Shown: positions 26,527 to 36,103, counted from the first letter of the stretch. The stretch: 64,000 nucleotides of DNA from Nostoc favosum CHAB5714 (GCF_020829495.1 NZ_JAIVFQ010000001.1:124001-188000), one strand, 5' to 3'. The notes: a model not told the origin generated them from the sequence alone. Numbers and translations: made by a program.

Positions 26527-26998
26527 ATGGTTAGACTTGAGGATTTGACAAAAGGCAAGCAAGTACAAGGTATCCAGCAAATTCGTGAAGAAATGGAAAG
26601 GGCAGAAGCGCGACGGTTGCAACCTCATTTTATTGCTTCTTTCTTCCTCGAAGCATTTACCCAATTAGGTGGAACATTGCGTCAACGAGAACCCCAGTGT
26701 TACCAAATCAGTCATGTTCCGGCAGTTATTCGCAATCGAGGGCAAAGCGACGGTGATTGCTTGGTTGTGGGCAAGGACTGTGAAATGTCCTAATCCGGCT
26801 TGTGGTTGTGAAATGCCTTTAGTACGTTCTTTTGAGCTTTCAACTAAGAAAGAGAAGGAAGCTTGGGTAGAACCAATTATCAATCGTAGCCAGCAACCGC
26901 CTGTGGTAAGTTTTCAAGTGAAGTCTGGCAAGGGTGAGCCGTTAGATGAAACTATTAACCCAAGTTGCGGGTTATCAGACAGAGGAATGCTTTTCACC
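26527..26998 (+). pseudogene. Fused relics of a SNF2-type helicase and a DUF1156 DNA methylase
   Basis: From ATG 26527 the frame starts [15 protein letters not shown], like the N-terminus of DISARM-type SNF2 helicases (DrmD-like), then jumps to an internal helicase segment ([39 protein letters not shown]) until about 26735. There the sense switches frame to [54 protein letters not shown], the Zn-ribbon region of DUF1156 adenine-specific methylases, fading out near 26998. At least two internal deletions must have joined the parts. Assignments are from memory of these families and should be searched. Confidence 0.6.
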
Positions 26999-26999
26999 C

Positions 27000-27367
27000 C
27001 AAGGTTCGTGCGATCGCACACGACAATAAGAGTGCGGTGCGCGTAGCGCACCGCAACTTAGACTTAAATTAAAACAAGATATACTGAATTCAAATAAGTC
27101 TAAAAAGCGACTTACTATATAACCCACAAACCCCCATAGGTTAGAAACCTATTAGTGGCATGGATATTAGTCCACTTGAGTAGACTTGGACTATTAGCCA
27201 ATAAATTTATTTCTTGGCAGGAGATTGGGCAGGTGCAAGATATAAGTTACCCTAGTTACCAGCGATCGCTCAACCTTAACAAGCAATGGCTTTTTCCTTT
27301 ATCCCTTTTGTTCAATGACTGTCAACTTTCGCTAAATTGGAAAAAGGTAAACTTAAGGGAATTTTAA
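27000..27367. repeat. Region with a double-hairpin repeat upstream of the response regulator
   Basis: A GCGGTGCGCGTAGCGCACCGC palindromic stretch lies at about 27031-27053. A hairpin CATAGGTT/AACCTAT lies near 27135. A double-hairpin family member is at 27166-27222: stem AGTCcACT/AGTaGACT with one mismatch, spacer TGGACTATTAGCC, stem AATAAA/TTTATT and GGCAGGA. The rest is the presumed promoter region of the next gene. Confidence 0.7.
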
Positions 27368-28063
27368 ATGTCAGCACAATTGTTACTGGTGGATGATGAA
27401 CCAGGGATACGGGAAGCCGTGAAGGATTATTTGCAAGAGAGCGGTTTCAGCGTTCAAGTCGCCAGTAACGCCCTTGAAGGTTGGGAATGGATGCAGATGA
27501 ATACACCTGACTTAGTGATTTCCGATGTCATGATGCCTCAGGTGGATGGCTATCAGTTCCTGAAACAACTGCGAGAAGACCCCCGCTTCCAAGCACTCCC
27601 GGTAGTATTTTTAACTGCTAAAGGCATGACAGGCGATCGCATCCAAGGGTATCATGCTGGTGTCGATGCCTATCTACCCAAACCCTTCGATCCAGATGAG
27701 TTAGTGGCTATAGTCGAAAATTTGCTAGCCCGCCGTGCCGCTAAGGCTTCAACTACCGGAGATGACGTTGAAACCCCTGATATTGCTGAACTAGCTAATC
27801 AGATTGCCCAAATTAAGGCATTGTTAACTCAAAGAAATGCTATTTCCCAATCGCCAGCCCCTTTCAAAATTGATTTGACTCCTAGAGAACAAAGTGTTTT
27901 GAACTTGGTCGCTGAAGGGTTAATGAACAAAGAAATCGCCCGTCGCTTGGAAACCAGCGTCCGCAATGTAGAAAAATACGTCAGCCGTTTGTTTAGTAAA
28001 ACTGGCACCAATAGCCGTACAGAGTTAGTCCGTTTCGCCCTAGAACACGGTCTTGCTAAATAG
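27368..28063 (+). CDS. Response regulator, REC plus LuxR-type HTH (NarL/FixJ class)
   Basis: A 231-residue transcription factor. Receiver domain at 1-122 with acidic pocket DD9-10, phospho-acceptor Asp53 in LVISDVMMP, and Lys in YLPKPFDPDEL. A linker of ~40 residues follows, then a LuxR/GerE helix-turn-helix at about 165-228: LTPREQSVLNLVAEGLMNKE then VRNVEKYVSRLFSKTGTNSR. It has no kinase partner nearby. Target genes cannot be told from the sequence. Starts at ATG 27368 without a strong Shine-Dalgarno (AAGGGAATTTTAA). Confidence 0.93.
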   Translation: MSAQLLLVDDEPGIREAVKDYLQESGFSVQVASNALEGWEWMQMNTPDLVISDVMMPQVDGYQFLKQLREDPRFQALPVVFLTAKGMTGDRIQGYHAGVDAYLPKPFDPDELVAIVENLLARRAAKASTTGDDVETPDIAELANQIAQIKALLTQRNAISQSPAPFKIDLTPREQSVLNLVAEGLMNKEIARRLETSVRNVEKYVSRLFSKTGTNSRTELVRFALEHGLAK

Positions 28064-28712
28064 ACAGCTTTTGAATTGGGCATTGGGCATTGGGCATTGA
28101 AAAGAGGCAGAGGGGCGGGGTGCTGCTCTTGCTGAGGGGAAAACTCTTCTCCCCTGCTCCCTGCTCCCCTGCTCCCCTGCTCCCCTGCTCCCCTGCTCCC
28201 CTGCTCCCCTGCTCCCTGCCCCCTGCCCCCTGCCCTCTTCTTGTGGGTAATTGGTAATAGGTAACTGGCTGTTAAACCATGACCTATTACCAGTAATAGA
28301 TAAAACATAAGTATTTCAGCAAATCAGGCACTTAGTTAAGATAAAAAGCTAAAAGAAGGGTTATTTATTTTCACTTTGGCTTTTTAGGTTTTCAGGGAAT
28401 TCGCGCCTGTTGTCCAATTCCCCATCTGTAAAGACACAGGGTTTTCTTGTTCCTGCAATGTTTTGATAAAAACTCGGTAAAATGCACCCGGCTGAATTTG
28501 CTCTTAGATTCTACCAGTATCCTTTGCTACAAAGTTTTTAATAGAAGAAACTGTTCCTGGGACTCTGTGCTGCTAAATAAGACTTTCACAAACTAGAAAT
28601 CACAATATTTTATGAATTCTACTTGCTGCTTAGTTTTTATTGCAACGGGGCCACGCGATCAACATTTGATTTGATGCCCAATTCATGGTTTTTCACTACT
28701 GAAATTACACCT
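28064..28712. repeat. Intergenic region with 7-mer and CTGCTCCC strings
   Basis: GGGCATT repeats (28078-28098) are followed by CCCTGCT repeats of 7 bp (about 28152-28215). A direct hairpin of the type TTGGTAATAGGTAA/TTACCAGTAATAG is near 28251-28300. From 28330 to 28712 I see AT-rich sequence and no feature. Confidence 0.8.
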
Positions 28713-28997
28713 TTAAGTTGGCGGATTTTCAGCGGCATTACGCAAGCGCATCAGCTGGCGTCGCATTTGAGGTGAGGCTTTGAACTCGGACACTTCCTGC
28801 GCTTTAACAGACGCTTGCAGTGTCTCTAGAAAGTCGTCAGAACCTTCGGTCAAGGCATCAAGTAACACCTGTAACAGTTGTTCGCGATCGCCTAATAGAC
28901 TTTTTTCCTCAATCAATCGGAATTTGAGATGGATTTCGCACTCATAAACACCTACTTCGAGATTATTTATTTGGCGTGGTAATGCTTTGGAGTTCAT
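28713..28997 (-). CDS. Hypothetical protein, likely Nostocales-conserved
   Basis: A 94-residue protein with no signal or membrane segment. It reads LEVGVYECEIHLKFRLIEEK then LLGDREQLLQVLLDALTEGS, DFLETLQASVKAQEVSEF and a basic end PQMRRQLMRLRNAAE. The first half is beta-like, the second helical. It has codon use like its neighbours and HIP1 (GCGATCGC) inside, which supports a genuine gene. I do not recognise the family. Confidence 0.6.
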   Translation of the reverse strand: MNSKALPRQINNLEVGVYECEIHLKFRLIEEKSLLGDREQLLQVLLDALTEGSDDFLETLQASVKAQEVSEFKASPQMRRQLMRLRNAAENPPT

Positions 28998-29871
28998 AGC
29001 TATTGAGATTCCTTTACTTGGTGGTCATGAGGGTAAGGAGGTAGATGCCCAGCAAAATTCTTTATATCTTCTTTGAATCCAAAGTGCTTGAATTAAGAAT
29101 TTTTCTTCATCAATCACCTTTGTATTCCATTTCAGTCTCCTATGTTTTATTTTCAATCTAGATTTTGATGTTCTTGTGCCAGATATAGCTTATGGTAAGC
29201 CATAACTATTATTCAGTTTTTAAGATTCTACACAATAAAGTTTCTGTAAGAAGTTGTCCGGTCTTTTTAAAGCTTTTTACATCAACTTTATGTTAACGTC
29301 AATAACAGTTTGACTTGTTACTTTGATTTTGGTGTTTATACGTAAGTAAAATCGCTTAATTTTTTTGAACTTATTAAAGCCAGAGGTCGATGTAGCCCTA
29401 TCCAGTAAAATTACTTGATGTACGTTTTTTGCAATAGAAAAATCCGAAGAAATTGATCAGCAGAATTATTAAGGTAAAAACTTTTGTTCTCCATAAAAAA
29501 ATGTACACAGATCAAATTATTCCTGGTGAGTGCCTTATTCTACTGGCTTTTAGGCTTCATGAGTACGAAAATCTTAGCAGTAGGTAAGATTAGCACACCG
29601 CTTTGACTTCTTTGTATACGCCAAATAAAAATACTTTTCACAGTAATTTTTACAGGACAATAATTGGACTACTGTCAGTACTAGCTACTAATTGTGTCTT
29701 CAACTCCTAACAGAAGTACTAAGTTAATCAGTACAGGTGATATTTTTACTTATGCCCATTCAATATACCCTTTTGAAACTGCGTTCAAAGCTTGTAAATT
29801 GAGAGCATTCAAGCTTGAATATACCGTTTACAATAATTTCAGTGTAATCCACCCAAATCTTACACCCTTTT
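28998..29871. other. Long AT-rich intergenic region upstream of ndhM
   Basis: These 874 bp lie between the divergent 94-residue gene and ndhM. I see no tandem repeat, no HIP1 cluster, no tRNA and no convincing ORF. The stretch is AT-rich and repeat-poor compared with other gaps here, so it may hold a long promoter or leader region or an unseen small RNA. Confidence 0.5.
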
Positions 29872-30231
29872 ATGGATAACCCGATGCTGCTTAAGTCCAC
29901 AACCCGGCATGTCCGCATTTTTGCAGGCGAAATTGACCGGGATGGCGAACTGATTCCCAGTGAACAGGTCTTAACGTTAGATATTGACCCAGATAACGAA
30001 TTTAACTGGAATGAAGATGCGCTGCAAAAAGTTTATCGAAAATTTGATGAACTAGTAGAAGCATCTAGTGGCGCAGACCTCACAGACTATAACTTGCGCC
30101 GTGTTGGGTCAGACTTAGAGCATTATCTGCGATCGCTCCTGCAACTCGGCGAAATCAGCTACAATCTATCTGCCCGCGTTACCAACTACAGCATGGGAGT
30201 CCCCCAAGTTGCAATTGACGACAAACAATAA
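29872..30231 (+). CDS. ndhM: NAD(P)H-quinone oxidoreductase subunit M (NDH-1)
   Basis: A 119-residue protein of the cyanobacterial NDH-1 complex, which carries out cyclic electron flow and respiration at the thylakoid membrane. The conserved core VLTLDIDPDNEFNWNEDALQ, KVYRKFDELVEASSGADLTD and YNLRRVGSDLEHYLRSLLQ, then NYSMGVPQV, is characteristic. Most NdhM proteins start MLLKSTTRHVRIF, so the ATG at 29884 may be the true start rather than that at 29872 (MDNPMLLK). There is no clear Shine-Dalgarno for either. Confidence 0.95.
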   Translation: MDNPMLLKSTTRHVRIFAGEIDRDGELIPSEQVLTLDIDPDNEFNWNEDALQKVYRKFDELVEASSGADLTDYNLRRVGSDLEHYLRSLLQLGEISYNLSARVTNYSMGVPQVAIDDKQ

Positions 30232-30265
30232 GCCAATGAGTTGGTACCGATCTGGCTGAACCTTT

Positions 30266-30341
30266 CTGACAATTCAGATCATCTGGAAAAGTCCACGAAA
30301 AACCTAACCCCCTTCCCAACGCAGGAAGGGGGAAAATTAAA
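30266..30341 (+). mobile_element. Truncated or rearranged MITE copy
   Basis: It begins CTGACAATTCAGATCATCTGG like the intact MITE copies, then goes straight into AAAAGTCCACGAAAAACCTA and CCTTCCC..GGAAGGGGG, which belong to the other arm. So it has one terminal repeat joined to the opposite arm, as if formed by hairpin-mediated deletion. It is followed by GTAATTC 7-mer repeats (30343-30389). Confidence 0.7.
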
Positions 30342-30342
30342 A

Positions 30343-30389
30343 TAATTCGTAATTCGTAATTCGTAATTCGTAATTCGTAATTCGTAATT
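30343..30389. repeat. Heptamer array GTAATTC
   Basis: The 7-mer TTCGTAA is repeated about six times in a row. Shorter runs of the same heptamer occur near 40155, 40230, 47597, 50822 and 53310, always between genes. Confidence 0.9.
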
Positions 30390-30512
30390 AAGTTTTGCAA
30401 TGGGGATTTTAACCCCACCGCAAAACTTGTCGCTTCTAACAAGCGAGGGACTTAGACCCCTCAAAAATGTTAAAAGTCTCTGACGCCACATGCTACCCTG
30501 CCTTAACGCTAA

Positions 30513-30626
30513 CAGGACTTACGCACAGTCCACGAATTCTCGGCGTTCTTCTCTACGAGACGCTGCGCGAAGGCGTCTTGGCGGTTCGATAAATTAAGCT
30601 TTTTAGCAATTTTTGCGTAAGTCCTG
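30513..30626. mobile_element. 114-bp MITE with 13-bp inverted ends and 5-bp target duplication
   Basis: CAGGACTTACGCA (30513-30525) and TGCGTAAGTCCTG (30614-30626) are perfect inverted repeats. GCTAA flanks on both sides (30508-30512 and 30627-30631), a clean 5-bp target duplication. The inside holds a CGCTGCGCGAAGGCGTCTTGG palindromic stretch and no ORF. Part-copies of the end (GGACTTACGC) occur near 8597 and (GCGTAAGTTCT) near 42862. Confidence 0.85.
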
Positions 30627-30684
30627 GCTAAGAGCGAACAAGTGGGTAGAGCCGCAAGGGCGCAGTTGCTCCTCGTTGTAGGAG

Positions 30685-30831
30685 CTGACAATTCAGGTCA
30701 TCTGGAAAACCTCACTTCTATTTCTCTCTTCCTTTAAGGAGAGAGACTTTGAATTTCCCCCTTCCCGCCACGGGTTGGGGGTTAGGGGGTTAGGTTTTTA
30801 GTGGACTTTTCCACATAACGTGAAAAGTCAG
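30685..30831 (+). mobile_element. MITE-like element, copy B (147 bp), with 10-bp target duplication
   Basis: The element runs from CTGACAATTCAGGTCATCTGG to the complement of CTGACTTTTCACGTTATGTGG. The ends match at 20 of 25 positions as inverted repeats. It is flanked by GTTGTAGGAG on both sides (30675-30684 and 30832-30841), a perfect 10-bp direct repeat that proves insertion as a unit. It has no ORF. Confidence 0.92.
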
Positions 30832-30841
30832 GTTGTAGGAG

Positions 30842-31312
30842 AGAGAAATAGAAGAGAGGTTTCCAGATACCATCAAAAGTCAGCTTAAAGCCACTTCATT
30901 AGTCAGGTACTTCTGCTAAAAGTATATTTAATTATCTTAATTCTTAATTAAAGTTAATTGTTGCTATCCTACTTATAAACTAAATAAATACCAAGATTAT
31001 CTGCCTCTTGATGATGGGGTAATTCAGCAAAAGCTTGGGGCGCAGTTATGCTTGGGTTATGCTTTGGTAACAGGGTTGGAGTTAGTTGCTTTGGCGATGG
31101 AGAGTCACAGAGCAATAGAAGCTATGATGAGGCTGTAGGGTTGACTTAGGAGCGTATTCTTTGGATAAGTAAGTATTAGCACCTGCTGATATCCGCCAGC
31201 TAAAATCATCATCTAAAGTCTGGGTATGTCAAGTTTAAGAAAGATGAGCGGTCTAGATTGTCCCTAATAATGCTGTTAAAGAAATTGCCAATCGCTTCCC
31301 GGTGCGAAAACT
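30842..31312. other. Intergenic region upstream of the PP2C gene
   Basis: Between 31010 and 31138 an open stretch reads DDGVIQQKLGAQLCLGYALV then LELVALAMESHRAIEAMMRL, stop. It may be a decayed tail of a helical protein but I cannot name it. The rest shows no repeat or hairpin I trust. Confidence 0.4.
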
Positions 31313-33574
31313 ATGGAAAATGACGCGGCAACGCTCTACTGTACAAATGAAAATTGTCAGGCTGCCAACCCCCTGACTCACAAGTTTTGCCTGCGATGTT
31401 CCACGCCCCTAACCAAAAATTACCTCTGGGCTGTGGTAGATGGCCCTAGTGTGGGTAGCCCTGGAGAAATATTAGCCGATCGCTATTTAGTCCTTGATAA
31501 ATTTCTTCTTTTAGATACGAAACCTGCTTTATTAGCGCTAACGCCTGAGTTAGATAATTTACAGCCTCTAAAAGCTTACCTGAGACTCATTCCCTACCGG
31601 TTACACGTACCGCAGGTATATGGAGTGCTTTTTCTCGGTGACGGGCCTTCCCATCGAGAAATATTACTTTTAGAAAAACCTCCATTATTAGTAGATGACA
31701 AAATCCAACAAGTGCAGTTGGCCAGCGAGTTAACCACCGCTTGGCGTGATGCAACATCGATGCGCCAACTCAATTGGTTATGGCAAATAGCTCATCTGTG
31801 GCAACCTCTTGCAAGTGAAGGTGTCGCATCTAGCTTGCTTGACTCTTATGTATTAAGGGTAGAAGGATCATTAGTCCGTTTATTAGAATTGCGTTTCGAT
31901 GCAGCAACATCACCAGAATTGCCCCAATTAGGTGAATTTTGGCAGCAGTTGGTTAGTGGTGCTAAACCAGCCATAACTGAATTTGTTAATGAGGTTAGCC
32001 TTTCCTTAATTCAGGGAAAGATTAATTCAACCGATCAATTAATCGGAGTTTTAGATGGGGGACTGGCTGGGTTAGGGCGATCGCAAACACCCACAATCAA
32101 AATTATCACCAAAACCGACACTGGGCCAAGCCGTCAACGTAACGAAGATGCCTGTAGTCCACCCAGTGGAACTCTGGTGAGCAAACCACCCCAGCCAACA
32201 GCCTTAGCAATTGTCTGTGATGGCATCGGTGGGCACGAGGGTGGCAATGTCGCATCAAATTTAGCCATTGAAACGATCCAGCAGCAGGTACAACAACTAA
32301 CAAAAGTTCCCTACGACCATATAGACCCCTCACTGCTACTTAATGACCTAGAAAAGGCAGTGGCAATTGCTAATGACAAAATTAGTCAGCGCAATGACAG
32401 TGAAAATCGCCAAGGGCGACAGCGGATGGGCACGACTTTAGTAATGGCATTGCCTGTTGCTCATGAAATGTACATTACCCACGTCGGTGATAGTCGTGCT
32501 TACTGGATTACCCGCCACGGCTGTTATCAAGTTACCCTGGACGATGATGTTGCCTCCCGCGAGGTGCGGCTAGGCTATGCCATTTACCGCGAGGCTGTAG
32601 AACAAAGTTCTGCTGGCTCTCTCGTCCAGGCTTTGGGCATGGGGCCCAGCACTTCATTGCATCCCACATCTGGGCGGTTTATGCTCGACGAAGATGCTGT
32701 TTTTCTGCTCACATCCGATGGTTTGAGTGATTTTGATCGGGTGGAGGAGTACTGGGAAACAGAAATCTTGCCGATTCTAGCTGGGGAAGTCCCTATAGCA
32801 AATGTTGCGGATAGATTAGTTGAAATCGCTAACACTAAGAATGGACACGATAATGTCACCATCGCTTTAGTCCATTATCAAGTCCAATACTGGGAACCAG
32901 AAATCACGATTAAAGCCTTCATTCCAGAGAGTTATTCTGCCAAAACTATTGATTTTGCATCCAAAGCGACAGATGCGACACTTTTAGGTAGCCCAAACCA
33001 CAAAACTCAGGTGATTCCAGACACTGAGCCTGCTAAAAGTTCCGGTTTACCGCTACAGTGGATTGTTCCGTTAATATTTGTGGTAGCAGCAGGTGGTTTA
33101 GGATTGTTCGTGAGGCAACTGCGATCGCCATCACGAGCCTTTCCAGTTTTTTCCAATCCATTACAAACTCAAAATCCTACCATCGAAGCGACACCCGCAG
33201 CGCGATCGCTTGCTAACCTTTCTCCTGGCTGGGTAATTAAAACCAACAATCAAATTGCCTTGGGAAACAACCAATCGCTTCCCCCTGGAGCTTTTTTAGA
33301 AGTTATCAACACAAAACCAAATCCTAAACCTGCTTCTGGAAATTTTTCCGTGTCTATGCGAGTCTGTGCTAATAAAAGCACACAAACTCCAGCTAATACT
33401 AATAATCCAGCAGTAACTTCCTCAGTTCCATCAAATTTAAAACCTTTGCCGGAAACAGTATTGCTGGACTTATCACAGCTGAAACGCTTTGGTGTCTCTA
33501 TTTTACCAGAAGATGCACCAAGTCCATGTACAACCGTCACTCAACCACCCGACGACGACAGCAGTCCAACTTAA
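31313..33574 (+). CDS. PP2C-type Ser/Thr phosphatase with zinc ribbon and TM segment
   Basis: A 753-residue protein. A zinc ribbon lies at the start (Cys10, Cys15, Cys26, Cys29), followed by a ~230-residue region resembling a degenerate protein-kinase-like or PP2C-associated domain. A PP2C domain spans about 262-525 with metal-binding motifs TGPSRQRNEDA, VCDGIGGHEGG, THVGDSRAYW, LLTSDGLSDFD and GHDNVTIAL. One TM segment lies at about 582-602 (QWIVPLIFVVAAGGLGLF). The C-terminal ~150 residues are probably extracytoplasmic. It dephosphorylates Ser/Thr proteins, and the FHA-domain proteins encoded next are plausible partners in the same signalling path. Confidence 0.9.
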   Translation: MENDAATLYCTNENCQAANPLTHKFCLRCSTPLTKNYLWAVVDGPSVGSPGEILADRYLVLDKFLLLDTKPALLALTPELDNLQPLKAYLRLIPYRLHVPQVYGVLFLGDGPSHREILLLEKPPLLVDDKIQQVQLASELTTAWRDATSMRQLNWLWQIAHLWQPLASEGVASSLLDSYVLRVEGSLVRLLELRFDAATSPELPQLGEFWQQLVSGAKPAITEFVNEVSLSLIQGKINSTDQLIGVLDGGLAGLGRSQTPTIKIITKTDTGPSRQRNEDACSPPSGTLVSKPPQPTALAIVCDGIGGHEGGNVASNLAIETIQQQVQQLTKVPYDHIDPSLLLNDLEKAVAIANDKISQRNDSENRQGRQRMGTTLVMALPVAHEMYITHVGDSRAYWITRHGCYQVTLDDDVASREVRLGYAIYREAVEQSSAGSLVQALGMGPSTSLHPTSGRFMLDEDAVFLLTSDGLSDFDRVEEYWETEILPILAGEVPIANVADRLVEIANTKNGHDNVTIALVHYQVQYWEPEITIKAFIPESYSAKTIDFASKATDATLLGSPNHKTQVIPDTEPAKSSGLPLQWIVPLIFVVAAGGLGLFVRQLRSPSRAFPVFSNPLQTQNPTIEATPAARSLANLSPGWVIKTNNQIALGNNQSLPPGAFLEVINTKPNPKPASGNFSVSMRVCANKSTQTPANTNNPAVTSSVPSNLKPLPETVLLDLSQLKRFGVSILPEDAPSPCTTVTQPPDDDSSPT

Positions 33575-33719
33575 TGAAATAATCTATAAACTGGTAGAAA
33601 CCTGGAATAATAACAGGTAACATCAGAGTAAAAACTTACAAGGTAAAAAAGTAGAAAGTTTTCACCTTGGAGAATTCTTATTTGAAATTATTTATTTTAG
33701 TTTTTATTTTAATGAATCC

Positions 33720-35300
33720 ATGCCATCCCTGAATTTGGCGATCGCCCGTCTCCTAAACACTGGCACTGACAACTTCGCCATTTGGGTGGTCAAAGCTCCC
33801 TATCCCAGTGGCTACGTTTTACGTGACTGTGTATGGCCTGATGAACTCAATCAAGTCTGGCAAGAATGGCAGCAGATGTTTGCTGGTCATAGTCGCTTAG
33901 ATATTTCCCCAAACTCAACATCTCAAAAGGCCAACCCATTCCCCATAGATTCGATTTCTCCCCCTTCAGGTCAAACCACTGGCCCCTACAGCAGTCGTCT
34001 GATGCAAAACTTGGGAATGAATTTATGGCGCTGGATATTTGATGGGCAAATTCTTGGTAGTCTAGAACGTAGTCGCGGTATTGCTATGGGTCAGCATACA
34101 CGTTTGCGCTTCCGACTAGAAATCCGCGACCCCCATCTGATCGCTCTCCCTTGGGAAATTATGCAGCGTGAACCTGGTCAATCGGCTATGTCTCTCTCCC
34201 AAGATTTGCTATTTAGTCGCACCAGCACTGAAGTTGACGCTTTACCCTATTTGCGAACTGACAAGGCTTTAAATATTCTGCTGGTTTTAGGTCATGATGA
34301 CAAGCTGCAACTAGAACAAGAAGCTGCTATTTTACAGCAAACTCTTGTAGATACGTCTGTGGGTGGTAATTCCCAAAGATATGCACCTTGTATAGTAAAT
34401 CAACTTCTACAACCAACTCCACAAGAGTTAATTCAAGAATTAGAAACCAGAGCATACAATGTTTTCTTTTACGCTGGACATGGTTTGCCAGACCCAGATG
34501 GGGGGTTACTGTTTTTGCGACCAGATATGCCCCTGAATGGGATAGAATTGGCGCAAGTATTGACCCGTACAGGTGTGAAATTAGCAGTTTTCAACGCCTG
34601 TTGGGGCGCACAACCAGCTGCTATCAATCATCAAGCTATACCTGCCAGCAGTTTAGCAGAAGTGCTGATTCGTCATGGTGTGCCTGCGGTTTTAGGGATG
34701 CGTGATGAAATCGCTGACCAAGAAAGCCACAGCTTTATTCAAGCCTTTACCGAAGCTTTGCGATCGCACAAACCAATTGATGAAGCCGTAGCCCAGGCTA
34801 GGCAAGAGTTGTTAACATTGTATAAATTTAATCAACCTGCTTGGACTTTGCCTGTTCTCTACCTTCATCCAGATTTTAATGGCGAACTAATTAAGAATCT
34901 AGATGAAGGTATTACCGAACTACCAGATACAGCCATTCCTGATATAGGTTCCCCGCTTCCGGCTGCTTCGTTGCGATCGCTCGCCCCAAAAGGTAAAATC
35001 TGGCTACTACGTTATGGAGTCACCCGCATCGGCCGCACGAAAGATAATGATATTGTCATCCCCGAACCATCTGTCTCCAAACGCCACGCCGAAATTTTTT
35101 GCCGCAATACTCTTACTGATGCTACATTGGTGCGAAGTTATTACTTGCAAGATTTTTCCACCTACGGGACAACCTGGTTTTTAGGCCCTAATGGTTGGCA
35201 ACAAATCCTCCGAGAGGAAGTCCCATTGAAATCGGGAATGCAGTTAAAGTTTGGAAGCGCTAGAGCTGAAACCTGGGAGTTTATTATTGAAGACTCCTAG
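33720..35300 (+). CDS. CHAT-domain protease fused to an FHA domain
   Basis: A 526-residue protein. The CHAT (caspase-like, separase-related) domain spans about 85-390 with catalytic His254 in FYAGHGLPDPDGG and Cys294 in VFNACWGAQP. The C-terminal FHA domain (about 420-515) has the phosphothreonine-binding motif RIGRTKDNDIVIPEPSVSKRHAEI. So a protease whose docking is set by Thr phosphorylation. It lies 145 bp after the PP2C phosphatase gene on the same strand. CHAT proteins act in caspase-like pathways (as in Craspase); here the partner is unknown. Key residues are intact. Confidence 0.9.
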   Translation: MPSLNLAIARLLNTGTDNFAIWVVKAPYPSGYVLRDCVWPDELNQVWQEWQQMFAGHSRLDISPNSTSQKANPFPIDSISPPSGQTTGPYSSRLMQNLGMNLWRWIFDGQILGSLERSRGIAMGQHTRLRFRLEIRDPHLIALPWEIMQREPGQSAMSLSQDLLFSRTSTEVDALPYLRTDKALNILLVLGHDDKLQLEQEAAILQQTLVDTSVGGNSQRYAPCIVNQLLQPTPQELIQELETRAYNVFFYAGHGLPDPDGGLLFLRPDMPLNGIELAQVLTRTGVKLAVFNACWGAQPAAINHQAIPASSLAEVLIRHGVPAVLGMRDEIADQESHSFIQAFTEALRSHKPIDEAVAQARQELLTLYKFNQPAWTLPVLYLHPDFNGELIKNLDEGITELPDTAIPDIGSPLPAASLRSLAPKGKIWLLRYGVTRIGRTKDNDIVIPEPSVSKRHAEIFCRNTLTDATLVRSYYLQDFSTYGTTWFLGPNGWQQILREEVPLKSGMQLKFGSARAETWEFIIEDS

Positions 35301-35455
35301 CAGAGCTATTGCAGAAATAAATTTGAGTCTTTATCATCAACCTTTAAAATTTGTTTTTACTATAGAAACATAGAAAAATTCGACTATTTTTGCGGAAATC
35401 TCTTCTGAGGAATTGTAGTTGTCAATACCACCAAATAATTGTGAGGCAATGAAAA

Positions 35456-36103
35456 ATGGCTAATAAAATTAACGACTCAGACACTTTCTCTTCTTTGCCA
35501 TCTCAAGTAGATTTTGAATTATTAGAAGTGTTACTGGAACCAGAGGATGCTACCTATCCCTGGAATCCAGCTGATGAAGAGTCAGAAGCTTATTTTGACG
35601 AATTAGAACAAGAGTTCGGAATGCAAGATTTGCTTGAGGAAGAACTGACAACGCGATCGGAAGATTTTTATAGCCATCTAGACACACTTTGGTCTGGCGT
35701 CTCCGTGGAGTCAGACTCTAATCACAATCCCCAACAAGCACTAGTGCTTAATCTTCAAGAAACATTATCTATTACTTTTGCCGCCTGTGTCCCCCAAGCA
35801 TTGCTCAATGCCATCGCCACCAAAGCTGCTGAAATTCTTGCTGCCCAGCAATCGATTGGTGAACAACTGGTTGAGTGTGTTCAGACAGTACTACCAAATT
35901 GGAGAACAGAGGATCTTTTAGTTTTAGCTCGTCCTTTTGCTTACGCTATGCGAAGTAGCGAATCTCATAACGCCGCATCTGCACTCAGTAATCTTCAAAA
36001 TAGCGAGTGGACAGCTTTATCAGAAGTAGAGAAAGCAAAGGTTAGTTTAGCGATCGCTTCTTATGCTTTCAATGAAATCAACAAGTCTCACTATGAAGCA
36101 TAA
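35456..36103 (+). CDS. Acidic hypothetical protein downstream of CHAT-FHA
   Basis: A 215-residue, very acidic protein. The first ~75 residues are rich in Glu/Asp (VLLEPEDATYPWNPADEES, FDELEQEFGMQDLLEEEL). The rest is helical with Ala-rich parts (TFAACVPQALLNAIATKAAE, KVSLAIASYAFNEINKS). No membrane segment or catalytic motif. It lies 155 bp after the CHAT-FHA gene on the same strand and could be its substrate, partner or regulator; that is only inference from position. I do not recognise the family. Confidence 0.65.
   Translation: MANKINDSDTFSSLPSQVDFELLEVLLEPEDATYPWNPADEESEAYFDELEQEFGMQDLLEEELTTRSEDFYSHLDTLWSGVSVESDSNHNPQQALVLNLQETLSITFAACVPQALLNAIATKAAEILAAQQSIGEQLVECVQTVLPNWRTEDLLVLARPFAYAMRSSESHNAASALSNLQNSEWTALSEVEKAKVSLAIASYAFNEINKSHYEA

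Noticed and set aside
29694..29879. 61-residue frame just before ndhM
   Set aside because: It overlaps the ndhM start, lacks an RBS and has no coding-like character.
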